The notes beneath the pieces are model-generated. The model was not told where the DNA came from. It did not search any database and saw only the letters and a list, made by a program, of their open reading frames with translations. From an uncultured Dialister sp. (GTDB lineage: Bacteria > Bacillota > Negativicutes > Veillonellales > Dialisteraceae), in NCBI GenBank assembly GCA_900545365.1, contig UQYL01000003.1:1-64000 (forward strand): a DNA stretch of 64,000 nucleotides, in the 5' to 3' direction. The stretch's first letter is position 1, and every line of letters starts with the position of its first letter. Below, piece after piece: positions 24,301-32,717 of the stretch. A program made the position numbers and the translations under genes.

Positions 24301-24822
24301 GCGGCCAAATATGACGGACGATCGGTGTCGCTCGGAGGCACTGTCGCGCGGGTCAAAGGAAAATTGACAAAAAAAGGGCAGCCTATGGGCTATGTGACCG
24401 TGGAAGATTATGACGACATGATCGAGGCGGTCGTATTCCCGTCTGTATGGGAGAAAGCAAAGCCCATTCTGGATAAGCCGGACGCGCTGATCTGTGTCAA
24501 AGGGCGGATACAGGCCAATGAAAGGGAAGTCCGCATCCTGGCGGAAGAGATCATTCCTCTGGGACAGGCCGGACAGTCCATGCGGATTCCGGTCTCCGAA
24601 GTCCATCTGTATGTGGACAGGCGTCATGAGACGGCAGCGGTGAGCAATACGCTGGCAGACATCCTGCGGCGGCACCACGGCACCACGCCGGTCTTCCTGC
24701 ACATCGAGAGCTCGCGCCAGGAGATCCCGATGACAGAAAATTTCTTTCTAGACTATACGGAAGATGCAGAGCGGGAGCTCAAGCTGCTGTTGGGAAATCG
24801 CGCGGTGGACGGCAGACGGTGA
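21400..24822 (+). CDS. dnaE: DNA polymerase III subunit alpha (DnaE)
   Basis: Replicative polymerase catalytic subunit. The 1,140-residue protein has the N-terminal PHP domain (HLHVHTEYSLFDG, ITDHGVMYGA), the C-family polymerase core with the catalytic aspartates in MPDIDTDLCY, GRGSAAGSIVSYLL, a helix-hairpin-helix region and a C-terminal OB-fold (SLGGTVARVKGKLTKKGQPM). It lacks the inserted 3'-5' exonuclease that marks PolC. ATG 21400 with GGGGAAA upstream is preferred over an earlier frame start that lies in the terminator. Confidence 0.96.
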   Translation: MDPFVHLHVHTEYSLFDGISRIPDLVSYVKSLGQPALAITDHGVMYGAVYLYKECVKQGIKPIIGCEVYVTQGSRFEKSGSGREKLGHLVLLAETDEGYRNLIKICSKGWTEGYYHKPRVDHEVISRYHSGIIALSACVAGELPAAILDGNMEQARKVLEYYIDTFGKDSYFIELQNHGLPEEAAVRPVLAQLAAEYGVGLVATNDFHYVRKEDARSQEIKLCISTGKTLDDPYHFRFANDEFYCKSGKEMEEILGAFPGAIENTVKIADRCNVHLTFGEHKLPSFDVPAGETAQSYLRNLCEKALPERYQPVTEEVRKRLEYELDVIDRMGFSDYFLIVMDFIQYAKSHGIPIGPGRGSAAGSIVSYLLHITELDPLQYDLLFERFLNPERVSMPDIDTDLCYRRRGEVIEYLARKYGQDHVAQIITFGTLAARAVIRDVGRVMGRPLQEVDQIAKMVPSGPGVTLKKTMEGSHDFRDMYEKDSAMHTIIDHCMKLEGLSRQSGTHAAGVVICSSPVDDYVPIQLTQDGFLQTQYEKDLDEELGLLKMDLLGLRNLTVIHDALEMIRENRGIDLDINALPHRDEETCRMLCAGDTVGVFQSESPGFTSLLVQLAPECFEDLIPMVALYRPGPLGSGMAEDFINRKHGKIPVEYPHPLLEPILKETYGVILYQEQVMRIASVMGGFSLGQADLLRRAMGHKEPEILQKQRDLFVGGAVKNGVSEGTANYVFDLMVHFAGYGFNKSHSVCYGWIAWQTAYLKAHFRPEFMAAMMTCYNGDKNKVSRYIEDCRRHQVEIAAPDINRSEAYFSVQGNRILFGLAGIQNVGDNAVASVIELRKKDGDFRSLSDFLERVDARTINSRACESLIRCGAMDSFGYNRQQLLAVMPEAIANASSARQDRESGQLSLFGEEVQARAISYPDLPDMSAAEKIHWEKSLLGFYVSGHPLDSYKKAMERCTPIYEINTHAAKYDGRSVSLGGTVARVKGKLTKKGQPMGYVTVEDYDDMIEAVVFPSVWEKAKPILDKPDALICVKGRIQANEREVRILAEEIIPLGQAGQSMRIPVSEVHLYVDRRHETAAVSNTLADILRRHHGTTPVFLHIESSRQEIPMTENFFLDYTEDAERELKLLLGNRAVDGRR

Positions 24823-24829
24823 TCAGAAG

Positions 24830-24859
24830 ACGGCGTTTCAGCAGAAGACGCCGTTTTTT
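24830..24859 (+). terminator. Terminator after dnaE
   Basis: ACGGCGT pairs with ACGCCGT across an 11-base loop, then six T. Bases 24860-24980 hold nothing I can identify. Confidence 0.8.
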
Positions 24860-24982
24860 CGCGGGCAGATTTCCGAAAAGCCGCATGGGGAAATGCGCAG
24901 GAAAATCAGCGGGTCCGTGGAGATGCGCGGTTTCGAAGGCGGCGCGCCGGCGGATTTAACGGGATTTTCAGAAAAACGGACA

Positions 24983-25010
24983 TTGCCCGAAAATCTGCCT
25001 ATGGTATAAT
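24983..25010 (+). promoter_or_regulatory. Promoter of etfBA and the aminotransferase-like gene
   Basis: TTGCCC 24983-24988, a 16-base spacer, and TATAAT 25005-25010 preceded by TGG (extended -10). About 50 bases before etfB. A perfect GGGGGCCCCC palindrome (25056-25065) covers the ribosome binding site. Confidence 0.65.
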
Positions 25011-25065
25011 GAAAAACGACAGTAAGACTATTTCCTTTCCAATTCTTTACAAGAAGGGGGCCCCC

Positions 25066-25857
25066 ATGAAAATTCTCGTTTGTATTAAACAGGTCGTAGA
25101 TACCTCGAAAATGGAAGTCGATCCGTCTACGGGCCGGCTGAACAGAAACGGTGCGAACAGTATCCTGAATCCCTGCGACAGAAATGCGCTGGAAGCGGCG
25201 TTCCGCCTCCGCAGCGCGGCGGGCGGTACGGTGACGGTCATCACCATGGGGCCGCCGCAGGCCGGCGAAGTGCTTCTGGAAGCTGTGTCCATGGGCGCGG
25301 ATGATGTGTACCTCGTGACGGACCGCGCTTTCGGCGGCGCTGATACCCTGGCGACGAGCTATACGCTGGCGGCGGCGATCCGGAAACTGGGCAATGATTT
25401 TGACATGATCTTCTGCGGGCAGGAATCCATCGACAGCAATACGGCTCAGGTCGGACCGGAAGTGGCGGCCATGCTCGGCATTGCCGATGTGAGTGCGGCA
25501 GTCGGATTTGCGTGGGAAGACGGGAAAGCCGTCGTGACGAGAGAAGTCGGCGAAGGCAGAGAAGTGCTGGAACTGAAGCTTCCCGCACTGGTCACGGTGG
25601 CTCCTTCGGCGAATACGCCCAGATACCCCAGCGTACAGGGCATCCTCAGAAAATATGAAACGGAGATCCATCAGCTCACTTCTGCTGACCTTGATGTGGA
25701 ACCGGAACGGATCGGTCTGAAAGGCTCCCCGACGCAGGTCCGGGGGATCCGCCCGATCGTTCCGCCGAAGAAGGAAAATCTGAAAATTGAAGACCAGGAA
25801 CCTGCGGCAGCGGCGGCTCTCCTTGCGGAAGCTTTGGCAAAGGTTCAGATCATTTAA
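25066..25857 (+). CDS. etfB: Electron transfer flavoprotein beta subunit
   Basis: The 263-residue beta subunit of ETF: MKILVCIKQVVDTSKMEVD at the N-terminus, CDRNALEAAFRL, CGQESIDSNTAQVGPEVAAM (nucleotide-binding region) and SANTPRYPSVQGILR. ATG 25066 is placed after AAGAAGGGGG; an upstream in-frame ATG overlaps the promoter's start region and is unlikely. ETF accepts electrons from acyl-CoA or lactate-type dehydrogenases, or bifurcates. No dehydrogenase partner is next to it, so the donor is unknown. Confidence 0.95.
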   Translation: MKILVCIKQVVDTSKMEVDPSTGRLNRNGANSILNPCDRNALEAAFRLRSAAGGTVTVITMGPPQAGEVLLEAVSMGADDVYLVTDRAFGGADTLATSYTLAAAIRKLGNDFDMIFCGQESIDSNTAQVGPEVAAMLGIADVSAAVGFAWEDGKAVVTREVGEGREVLELKLPALVTVAPSANTPRYPSVQGILRKYETEIHQLTSADLDVEPERIGLKGSPTQVRGIRPIVPPKKENLKIEDQEPAAAAALLAEALAKVQII

Positions 25858-25868
25858 GGAGGACAGCC

Positions 25869-26873
25869 ATGGATTTTTCGGAATATAAAGGAATTTATGT
25901 CATTGCCGAAGTTCGCGGCGGCAATGTGGAAAAAGTGACCGGCGAGCTTCTGGGCGAAGCCAGGAAGCTGGCGGCTGAGACGGGAGATCAGGTGGCGGCC
26001 GTTCTGGCAGGTTCCGGCGTCAGAGCGCACGCAGAAGATCTGATCGCCTGCGGCGCGGATGTGGTCTATGTGATCGACAGCCCGCTTCTCGCGCATTATG
26101 ACGGCCGGGCTTATGAAAAGGAAATGGGAGCGCTCCTGAAAGAAAAGAAACCGAGCGCGATCCTTTTCGCGGCGACACCTTACGGCCGCGATCTGGCGCC
26201 CCGTATCGCTTCCGCCGTCGTGTGCGGCGTCACCGCCGATGTGACGGAGCTTTCCTATGACGCGAAGACAGGCCTGATTATCTGGTCCCGGCCGGCGATG
26301 GGCGGAAATATCATGGCGGATATCATCAGCCCGCAGTATCGTCCGCAGGTGGGGACCGTCCGTCCCGGCACGTTTGATTTCCCGGAAAAAGATCTGTCCC
26401 GCACCGGGGAGATCATTGAAATCACTCCGGCTCTGACCGAAAGCGATCTGGGGACGATCCTCAGGGAAATCATTCCGGCGCCGAAAGAAGAAAACCCGAT
26501 CGAGGAAGCGCAGGTCATCGTAGCCGGAGGCCGCGGCATCCGGACAGAAGAAGAATGGCAGATGGTGCATGAACTGGCTGACCTGCTGGGAGCGGCCGTC
26601 GGCGCGAGCCGTCCGATCTGCGAGCTCGGCTGGGAAGCGCACAAGGCGCAGATCGGCCAGACCGGCAAATCTGTCGCGCCGCATATCTATTTCGCTTTCG
26701 GCATTTCCGGCGCCATGCAGCATATGTGCGGTGTCAAGGCGGATGTCATCATTGCCGTCAACCGCGATAAAAATGCGCCGATCATGGAAATGGCGGACTA
26801 CGCCGTCGCCGCGGATCTGAAAGAATTCCTTCCGGCATTTATCGCGAAAGTCAAAGAACTGCGCGGCAGATAA
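25869..26873 (+). CDS. etfA: Electron transfer flavoprotein alpha subunit
   Basis: A 334-residue alpha subunit with an N-terminal domain (ILFAATPYGRDLAPRIASAV) and the C-terminal FAD-binding domain (VAGGRGI, GASRPICELGW, then GQTGKSVAPHIYFAFGISGA). The Arg and Gln-Thr-Gly-Lys residues that hold FAD are present. It starts 11 bases after etfB. There is no ferredoxin or rubredoxin fusion. An aminotransferase-like gene follows after 21 bases. Confidence 0.95.
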   Translation: MDFSEYKGIYVIAEVRGGNVEKVTGELLGEARKLAAETGDQVAAVLAGSGVRAHAEDLIACGADVVYVIDSPLLAHYDGRAYEKEMGALLKEKKPSAILFAATPYGRDLAPRIASAVVCGVTADVTELSYDAKTGLIIWSRPAMGGNIMADIISPQYRPQVGTVRPGTFDFPEKDLSRTGEIIEITPALTESDLGTILREIIPAPKEENPIEEAQVIVAGGRGIRTEEEWQMVHELADLLGAAVGASRPICELGWEAHKAQIGQTGKSVAPHIYFAFGISGAMQHMCGVKADVIIAVNRDKNAPIMEMADYAVAADLKEFLPAFIAKVKELRGR

Positions 26874-26894
26874 TCAAAGGCAGGAGATGGGATC

Positions 26895-27779
26895 ATGGCA
26901 GAAGAAAAAGCTACGATATTTTATAATCATCAGTATTACTACAGCTTTGCCAATGTGATGAACGCGAATGACCGCGGACTTCTCTTCGGCGACGGCTGCT
27001 ATGAATGGATCCGTGTCCATAAAGGACATCCTTTTGCTCTGTCGTATCATGTGGACCGGCTGTACCGCTCCATGCGTCTCCTCGGCATCCGTGCCGTCAT
27101 CGCGCCGGATGAATTTACGGAGATCCATGAAATCATCGCGGAAGAAAACGAGATCGAAGAAGGGTACCTGATGCTCGTCGTGACGCGCGGTGCGGGAGAA
27201 CGTGATTTTACGATTCCCGGACGTATGGCCATGAAGCCGAACACGCTGGTCTATGCGGGACGGCTGGATCCGGCGGAGATCGAAAAAGTTCAGCAGGGCG
27301 TTTCCTGCGTGACCACAGAAGACACCCGCTGGCCGCACTGCGATATCCTGAGCCTCAATATGCTGCCGAACATCATGGACAGGGCGGCGGCGCAGAAAAA
27401 AGGAGCTTACGATGCGATCTACGTGAGGGACGGCCTCGTCACGGAAGCGGCGCATTCCAATCTGTTCATCGTAAAAGACGGCGTCATCTGGACGACAAAG
27501 GCTGATGAACATCTGCTGAAGGGCATCACCCGCCAGTTGATCATCAATCGTGTCGCTCCGACGTGCAGCGTCACCGTTATCGAGCCGGAGCAGGAAAGCC
27601 AGCTGATCACACCGGAGCGGATGATGAGCGCGCAGGAAGTCTTCCTGACAAATTCCGAAGCGGGCGTCATTCCGGTGCTTTCTATTGACGGAACACCTGT
27701 GGGCGACGGAAAAGTGGGCAAAGTCACGGCGGCGGTTCAGCAGCATTACCTGCACCTCCTGTCGGACGGACTTCCGTAA
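26895..27779 (+). CDS. Class IV aminotransferase homologue lacking the catalytic lysine
   Basis: A 294-residue fold-type IV PLP-enzyme homologue closest to D-amino acid aminotransferase: NANDRGLLFGDGCYEWIRV, TEDTRWPHCDILSLNML, GLVTEAAHSNLFIVKDG, LLKGITRQLII. In D-amino acid aminotransferases the segment CDIKSLN carries the lysine that binds PLP; here residue 152 is Leu (CTG at 27348-27350). The Glu of VTEAAHSN and the phosphate-binding GITR are kept. The frame is intact, so it is not an obvious pseudogene. It may bind PLP or another ligand without transamination, or use a different mechanism. It probably belongs to the etfBA operon. Confidence 0.85.
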   Translation: MAEEKATIFYNHQYYYSFANVMNANDRGLLFGDGCYEWIRVHKGHPFALSYHVDRLYRSMRLLGIRAVIAPDEFTEIHEIIAEENEIEEGYLMLVVTRGAGERDFTIPGRMAMKPNTLVYAGRLDPAEIEKVQQGVSCVTTEDTRWPHCDILSLNMLPNIMDRAAAQKKGAYDAIYVRDGLVTEAAHSNLFIVKDGVIWTTKADEHLLKGITRQLIINRVAPTCSVTVIEPEQESQLITPERMMSAQEVFLTNSEAGVIPVLSIDGTPVGDGKVGKVTAAVQQHYLHLLSDGLP

Positions 27780-27799
27780 TTTTTGAAACATTGCCATGC

Positions 27800-27833
27800 A
27801 AACACGGCCTGATTTTTCGGGCCGTGTTTTTTT
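27800..27833 (+). terminator. Terminator after the etfBA operon
   Basis: AAACACGGCC pairs with GGCCGTGTTT around a 10-base T-rich loop, then T-run. Confidence 0.85.
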
Positions 27834-27938
27834 GCGCCTGTCAAAAACAGAATTTAACCGCAGGGAGCTGAGCACGGGGCGCGGTGCGGAACGCCGGGCG
27901 GTTTTCGGGAAATGCTGTAAAAAGTATTCTGACTACGT

Positions 27939-27944
27939 TATAAT
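27939..27944 (+). promoter_or_regulatory. -10 element upstream of ruvC
   Basis: TATAAT 83 bases before ruvC; the matching -35 (TGTAAA at 27916, 17-base spacer) is weak. Confidence 0.4.
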
Positions 27945-28026
27945 AAACGGGAGACAATTTTTCAGGCCCGATTCCCGGAGAGGCGGTGACCGATCGCTTT
28001 TTCTGAAACGGGCAAAAGGAGAAGGT

Positions 28027-28524
28027 ATGCGGGCACTGGGGATCGATCCGGGAACGGGGCGCTGCGGGTTCGGCGTCGTAGATAAAGACGGCGGGCGGAT
28101 CAGCGCGGTCGATTACGGGATCATAGAAACATTTCCCGATAAACCCGCTTCCGAACGGCTCCGCATTATTTACACCGGCGTGAGCCAGCTGATCGATGCG
28201 TATCATCCGGATGTGATGGGCGTGGAGACGCTGTATTTCAACAGGAATATCACGACGGCCATTGCCGTGGCGCAGGCACGGGGCGTCATCCTTCTCGCGG
28301 GCTGTCAGAAAGGCGTGCCGCTCTTTGAGTGCACGCCGCTGCAGGTGAAGCAGCAGGTCGTCGGGTACGGTCGGGCAGAGAAAAAACAGGTCATCGCTAT
28401 GACGATGAATATTATGCATATAACGGAAAAAATTGATCCCGACGATGCGGCTGACGCGCTGGCCATCGGGCTGACAGCCATTTACCGCACGGAACATGAC
28501 TCGATATACAGGAGAATGAAATGA
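28027..28524 (+). CDS. ruvC: Holliday junction resolvase RuvC
   Basis: A 165-residue endonuclease with the RNase H-like active site: GIDPGTGRCGFG (first Asp), GVETLYFNRN (Glu) and PDDAADALAIGL (two Asp). The ATG at 28027 follows AAAAGGAGAAGG. An earlier in-frame start is possible but covers the promoter. The end overlaps ruvA by four bases. Confidence 0.96.
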   Translation: MRALGIDPGTGRCGFGVVDKDGGRISAVDYGIIETFPDKPASERLRIIYTGVSQLIDAYHPDVMGVETLYFNRNITTAIAVAQARGVILLAGCQKGVPLFECTPLQVKQQVVGYGRAEKKQVIAMTMNIMHITEKIDPDDAADALAIGLTAIYRTEHDSIYRRMK

Positions 28525-29126
28525 TAGGATATATTCGGGGAAAGATCACCGGGATATTTGAGGACAGCTGCTTTATTGAAACCGGCGGCATCGGATACCG
28601 GGTCTATATTTCCGACAAGGACAGGGCGGAGATCCGCCTGAACGAAGAAGCGCGGCTGATTACGTACCTGGCCGTGCGGGAAGACGCGCTGACACTGTAC
28701 GGTTTCCTTTCGCCGGAGGCGCACGAACTGTTTCTGCTGCTGATCTCGCTGTCGAAGATCGGCCCAAAAGTAGCTATGGGCGTGCTGTCGACCATGAAGC
28801 CGGAGCAGTTCAGCCTGGCCATTCGGAATAAAGATCTCAGCCTGCTCATGAAGCTGCCGGGCATAGGCAAAAAGACGGCGGAGCGCATGTTGCTGGAGCT
28901 GAAAGACAAGATCGGCTTCCCTGAAGAGGACGGCATGGAGAGCGGCGTCGTCTATCCTGAGGAGGAAGGCATCGCTGCGGAAGCCGTCGCGGCGCTGCAT
29001 TCTCTGGGGTACGAGTCGGAAGAAGTCCGACCGGTCGTGTGCGGTCTGGCTCCGTCTTTCGATGACCCGGCGGCCCTGATCGGCGCGGCGCTTCGGGAAT
29101 TGGGAAGGAAAAGGGAACACAGATGA
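28521..29126 (+). CDS. ruvA: Holliday junction branch migration protein RuvA
   Basis: A 201-residue tetrameric DNA-binding subunit: N-terminal OB domain (MIGYIRGKITGIFED), two helix-hairpin-helix motifs (LSKIGPKVAMGVLS and LPGIGKKTAERMLLEL) and a C-terminal RuvB-binding domain. It overlaps ruvC and ruvB by four bases each. Confidence 0.96.
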   Translation: MIGYIRGKITGIFEDSCFIETGGIGYRVYISDKDRAEIRLNEEARLITYLAVREDALTLYGFLSPEAHELFLLLISLSKIGPKVAMGVLSTMKPEQFSLAIRNKDLSLLMKLPGIGKKTAERMLLELKDKIGFPEEDGMESGVVYPEEEGIAAEAVAALHSLGYESEEVRPVVCGLAPSFDDPAALIGAALRELGRKREHR

Positions 29127-30193
29127 TTGATGAAGTGAAGAGCCTCCGCCGGAACGCGCCGGAAAAAGCATCGGAAACAGCGCGTGTCGTCGCGCGGGAA
29201 GCGTCGGAGAAAGACGCGTGGCAGCAGTCGCTGCGCCCGAAGACGTTGGAAGAGTATGTGGGGCAGGCGGATATGCGGCGGAATCTTTCCGTTTATATCC
29301 AGGCGGCGAGAGCGAGAAATGACGCGCTGGATCATGTCCTTCTGTACGGCCCGCCCGGTCTGGGAAAGACGACGATGGCCAACATCATCGCCAATGAGCT
29401 GGGCGTCAATTTCCGCATCACCAGCGGCCCTGCCATCGAGAGGCCCGGCGATCTGGCGGCGCTTCTGACCAATCTGGAAGCGCATGACGTGCTTTTTATC
29501 GATGAGATCCATCGCCTGAACAGGAGCGTGGAAGAGATCCTGTATCCGGCGATGGAGGACTTTGCGCTGGACATCGTTATGGGGAAAGGCCCTGGCGCCA
29601 GGTCGTACCGGCTGGATCTGCCGCCCTTTACACTGATCGGCGCGACGACGCGGGCCGGAGCGCTGGCGGCGCCTCTCCGTGACCGGTTCGGCATTATTTT
29701 CCGCATGCAGTTCTATGCGCCGGAAGAGCTGAGACTGATCGTCATGCGGGCGGCGAAGATCATCGGTATCCCCATTGAGGAAGACGGGGCGGAGGAAATC
29801 GCCCGCCGCTCCCGCGGCACGCCGCGCATCGCCAACCGTCTGCTGAAACGTGTCCGCGATTTTGCGCAGGTCATGGGAAGCGGCGTGATCACTCATGAGA
29901 TCGCCGCCGCCGCTCTCGAAGCACTTCATGTGGATCGGCTGGGACTGGACGCGATCGATCGGGAAGTGCTGGAAACGATCATCCACAAATTCGGCGGCGG
30001 CCCTGTCGGGATTGATACGATCGCCGCGTCTGTCAGCGAGGAGCGGGCGACGATCGAAGATGTGTATGAGCCGTACCTCATGCAGATCGGCTTCCTGACG
30101 AGGACGCCGAGGGGCCGGGTGGCGGCGAAAGCGGCGTACGATCATCTCGGGATTCCGTGGAGCGCGGAAAAAAATTCGCTCTTCGAGGGATAA
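29123..30193 (+). CDS. ruvB: Holliday junction branch migration helicase RuvB
   Basis: A 356-residue AAA+ motor: Walker A GPPGLGKTT, Walker B LFIDEIHRL, sensor 1 IGATTRAG, and sensor 2 SRGTPRIANRLL, with a C-terminal winged helix. The first ~20 residues are variable. It drives branch migration with RuvA and hands the junction to RuvC. The DUF2905 gene follows at once, a common arrangement in Firmicutes. Confidence 0.97.
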   Translation: MIDEVKSLRRNAPEKASETARVVAREASEKDAWQQSLRPKTLEEYVGQADMRRNLSVYIQAARARNDALDHVLLYGPPGLGKTTMANIIANELGVNFRITSGPAIERPGDLAALLTNLEAHDVLFIDEIHRLNRSVEEILYPAMEDFALDIVMGKGPGARSYRLDLPPFTLIGATTRAGALAAPLRDRFGIIFRMQFYAPEELRLIVMRAAKIIGIPIEEDGAEEIARRSRGTPRIANRLLKRVRDFAQVMGSGVITHEIAAAALEALHVDRLGLDAIDREVLETIIHKFGGGPVGIDTIAASVSEERATIEDVYEPYLMQIGFLTRTPRGRVAAKAAYDHLGIPWSAEKNSLFEG

Positions 30194-30195
30194 GC

Positions 30196-30408
30196 ATGCA
30201 GACGGGAAAATTTTTGATGGCAGCCGGCGTTGTGCTGATTGCGGTGGGAGCGTTTTTCTATTTCGGAGGGCGGCTGAATTTCCTTGGGCATCTGCCCGGG
30301 GATATCCACATATCAAAGGGAAATACGGAATTTTATTTTCCTATCGTGAGCTGTGCTCTGGTGAGCATTATAGGAACGATTCTTTTGAATCTGTTTTTCA
30401 GAAGGTAA
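30196..30408 (+). CDS. DUF2905 family small membrane protein
   Basis: A 70-residue protein with two membrane helices (FLMAAGVVLIAVGAFFYF and YFPIVSCALVSIIGTILL) joined by the family's loop LNFLGHLPGDIHISKGN. It starts two bases after ruvB and sits before the spoIID-like gene. Function unknown. Confidence 0.88.
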   Translation: MQTGKFLMAAGVVLIAVGAFFYFGGRLNFLGHLPGDIHISKGNTEFYFPIVSCALVSIIGTILLNLFFRR

Positions 30409-30412
30409 GATT

Positions 30413-31678
30413 ATGCGCAGAAAATGGATTATGGCTGCGGCGTTTCTGGCGGCGCTTGCCGCGGGCGGACAGGCGGCGGACGCCGCGCTGAAAGGGGAAG
30501 CGCCCCGCAGAAAAACGGCGCAGACCGTACAGACAAAAAAAGTACAGAATACAAAGGATAAAGACAGTGCGGCGGCGCAGAAACTGAAGAAGGACGGGAA
30601 ATCGCCGGTTATCGAAGTGGGTCTCCTTTCTGGGCAGGCGGAAGTGAAGATCCGCTGTCTCGGCGATACCAGCGCGGAAGCCGGCGGAAAGCCGTGGAAG
30701 ACCTATAAAAAAGGAGAAACGATCTCTGTTTCCCGGAGCGGAGATCAGATCAAGATCAACGGGAAAAAGCAGAAAGGGCCGGTCTATCTAAAAATGAAGA
30801 AAGATGGGGAAGCGGCATTCGCGGTGAAAGGCAATACTTATCGCGGCGACATCAAGCTGCTTCCTTCCGCCTACAACAGCGGTGTGACCGTAGTGAATGC
30901 CGTGCCGATGGAAGCCTATCTTTGCGGGGTCGTGCCCAGCGAGATTTCGCCGTCATGGCATGCCGACGCGGTAAAAGCACAGGCCGTTGCGGCGCGGACT
31001 TATGCGATGTATCACCGGGACGGCTACCGGGATGCCGGGTATGACGTGACGGACGACACCCGGTCGCAGGTGTACCGCGGCACCGTGGTGGAATCGGCGG
31101 CAACCAATCAGGCCGTGTATGATACGGCGGGTGAGGTCGTGACGTACCAGGGGAAGCCTATTGACGCGGTCTTCCATTCCAACGGCGGCGGATATACGGA
31201 AAACAGCGAGAATGTCTGGGGCAGCAAGATACCCTATCTCCGCGGAGTCAGGGAAGAATCTTCCTCCGTGGTGAATAAGGCCTGGACGAAGACCGTCGCG
31301 CTTTCCGATTTCCAGAACAAACTGGGCATCGGGAAGCTGAAAAAGATCGAGCTGTCCAAACTGAAAAAGGGCCCGGTCAAAGCAAAAGACCGGGGCGTAT
31401 CCGGGCGGGTGCGCACATTTTCCGTGACCGGCAGCAAAGGAAAAAAAGATGTGACCGGCGACCAGATGAGGAGCCTCTTCGGACTGAACAGCACGCTCTT
31501 TGACCTGAAGGTGAAAGGGAAAGACCTCATCATCACAGGCTATGGCTCCGGGCACGGGCTGGGCCTGTCCCAGTGGGGCGCGGAAGCCATGGCGGCCAAA
31601 AACGGGGACGGGAAGGATTACTATAAAAATATCCTTACCCATTACTTTACGGATACGAAAATAGAAAAAATATACTGA
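30413..31678 (+). CDS. SpoIID/LytB domain protein (peptidoglycan lytic transglycosylase-like)
   Basis: A 421-residue exported protein with an N-terminal signal sequence (about 1-24, cleavage near AADA), a Lys-rich linker and a SpoIID domain. The domain has the catalytic Glu in VVPSEISPSWHADAVKAQAV, plus FHSNGGGYTENSENVWG and GSGHGLGLSQWGAEAMA. SpoIID removes stem-free glycan strands during spore engulfment; homologues also occur in non-sporulating bacteria, where the role is cell-wall turnover. No other sporulation gene is seen here. The ribosome binding site AAGGTAAG overlaps the DUF2905 stop. Confidence 0.88.
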   Translation: MRRKWIMAAAFLAALAAGGQAADAALKGEAPRRKTAQTVQTKKVQNTKDKDSAAAQKLKKDGKSPVIEVGLLSGQAEVKIRCLGDTSAEAGGKPWKTYKKGETISVSRSGDQIKINGKKQKGPVYLKMKKDGEAAFAVKGNTYRGDIKLLPSAYNSGVTVVNAVPMEAYLCGVVPSEISPSWHADAVKAQAVAARTYAMYHRDGYRDAGYDVTDDTRSQVYRGTVVESAATNQAVYDTAGEVVTYQGKPIDAVFHSNGGGYTENSENVWGSKIPYLRGVREESSSVVNKAWTKTVALSDFQNKLGIGKLKKIELSKLKKGPVKAKDRGVSGRVRTFSVTGSKGKKDVTGDQMRSLFGLNSTLFDLKVKGKDLIITGYGSGHGLGLSQWGAEAMAAKNGDGKDYYKNILTHYFTDTKIEKIY

Positions 31679-31691
31679 GAAGGGATAACGG

Positions 31692-32708
31692 ATGAAGCTG
31701 GAAGAATTTAATTATGATTTACCGAAAGAACTGATCGCGCAGACGCCGGCAGAGCCGAGAGATTCCTGCCGTCTGATGATGCTGGATAAGAAGACGGGCG
31801 CGTATGAGCACCATACGTTCCGGGATATCCTGGACGTGATCCGGCCTGGCGATATTTTTGTCTTTAACAATACGAAAGTCATTCCCGCCCGTCTTTTCGG
31901 CAAGAGAAGCACCGGCGGCAAAGTGGAAGTGCTCCTGCTGACGCCGAAAGGCGGCGACGAGTGGGAAGTACTCGTCAATCCGGGGAAAAAGGCGCTTCCC
32001 GGAGAAATCATTACTTTTTCCGATAAAGTATCCTGCGAAGTCCTGGAAAAGACGGAATTCGGCGGCCGCCGTGTGCGGTTTACCTATGACGGGGACTGGG
32101 ACAATCTGCTCGACCAGATCGGCGAAATGCCCACGCCTCCGTACATTCATGAAAAGCTGGAAGACAAGAGCCAGTACCAGACGGTTTACGCGAAATACAA
32201 GGGATCGGCAGCGGCGCCGACGGCGGGCCTGCACTTTACGCCGGAGCTGCTGGAAGAAATGAAAGCCCGCGGAGCGGAGCTCCTTTTCGTGACGCTTCAC
32301 GTGGGGATCGGTACATTCCGTCCGGTCGCGGAAGAAAATATTGAAGATCATGAAATGCACCGGGAATGGTATACCGTGTCGGAAGAGACGGCGGAGAAGA
32401 TCAATAGGGCCAGAGCGGAAGGCTGCCGGATCATTGCCGTCGGCACGACGTCCGTGCGCACTCTGGAATCGGCAGGGCAGAGCGGGCAGGTGGAAGCCGG
32501 CAGCCGCTGGACACAGCTCTATATTTATCCCGGCTATCAGTGGCACATCGTAGATGCGATCGTGACGAATTTCCACCTTCCCGAATCCACGCTCATCATG
32601 ATGATGGCGTCTTTCGCGGGAAGAGAAAATATATTGCGCGCCTATGAAGAAGCGGTCCGCCAGAAATACCGGTTCTTCAGTTTCGGCGACGCCATGTTCA
32701 TTCGTTGA
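31692..32708 (+). CDS. queA: tRNA preQ1(34) S-adenosylmethionine ribosyltransferase-isomerase
   Basis: Penultimate step of queuosine synthesis on tRNA. The 338-residue protein matches QueA throughout: FNYDLPKELIAQTPAEPRD, FVFNNTKVIPARLFG, SAAAPTAGLHFT, HVGIGTFRPV, VGTTSVRTLES and NFHLPESTLIMMMASFAG. Nine bases before tgt, as in many genomes. Confidence 0.96.
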   Translation: MKLEEFNYDLPKELIAQTPAEPRDSCRLMMLDKKTGAYEHHTFRDILDVIRPGDIFVFNNTKVIPARLFGKRSTGGKVEVLLLTPKGGDEWEVLVNPGKKALPGEIITFSDKVSCEVLEKTEFGGRRVRFTYDGDWDNLLDQIGEMPTPPYIHEKLEDKSQYQTVYAKYKGSAAAPTAGLHFTPELLEEMKARGAELLFVTLHVGIGTFRPVAEENIEDHEMHREWYTVSEETAEKINRARAEGCRIIAVGTTSVRTLESAGQSGQVEAGSRWTQLYIYPGYQWHIVDAIVTNFHLPESTLIMMMASFAGRENILRAYEEAVRQKYRFFSFGDAMFIR

Positions 32709-32717
32709 GGAAAAAAT

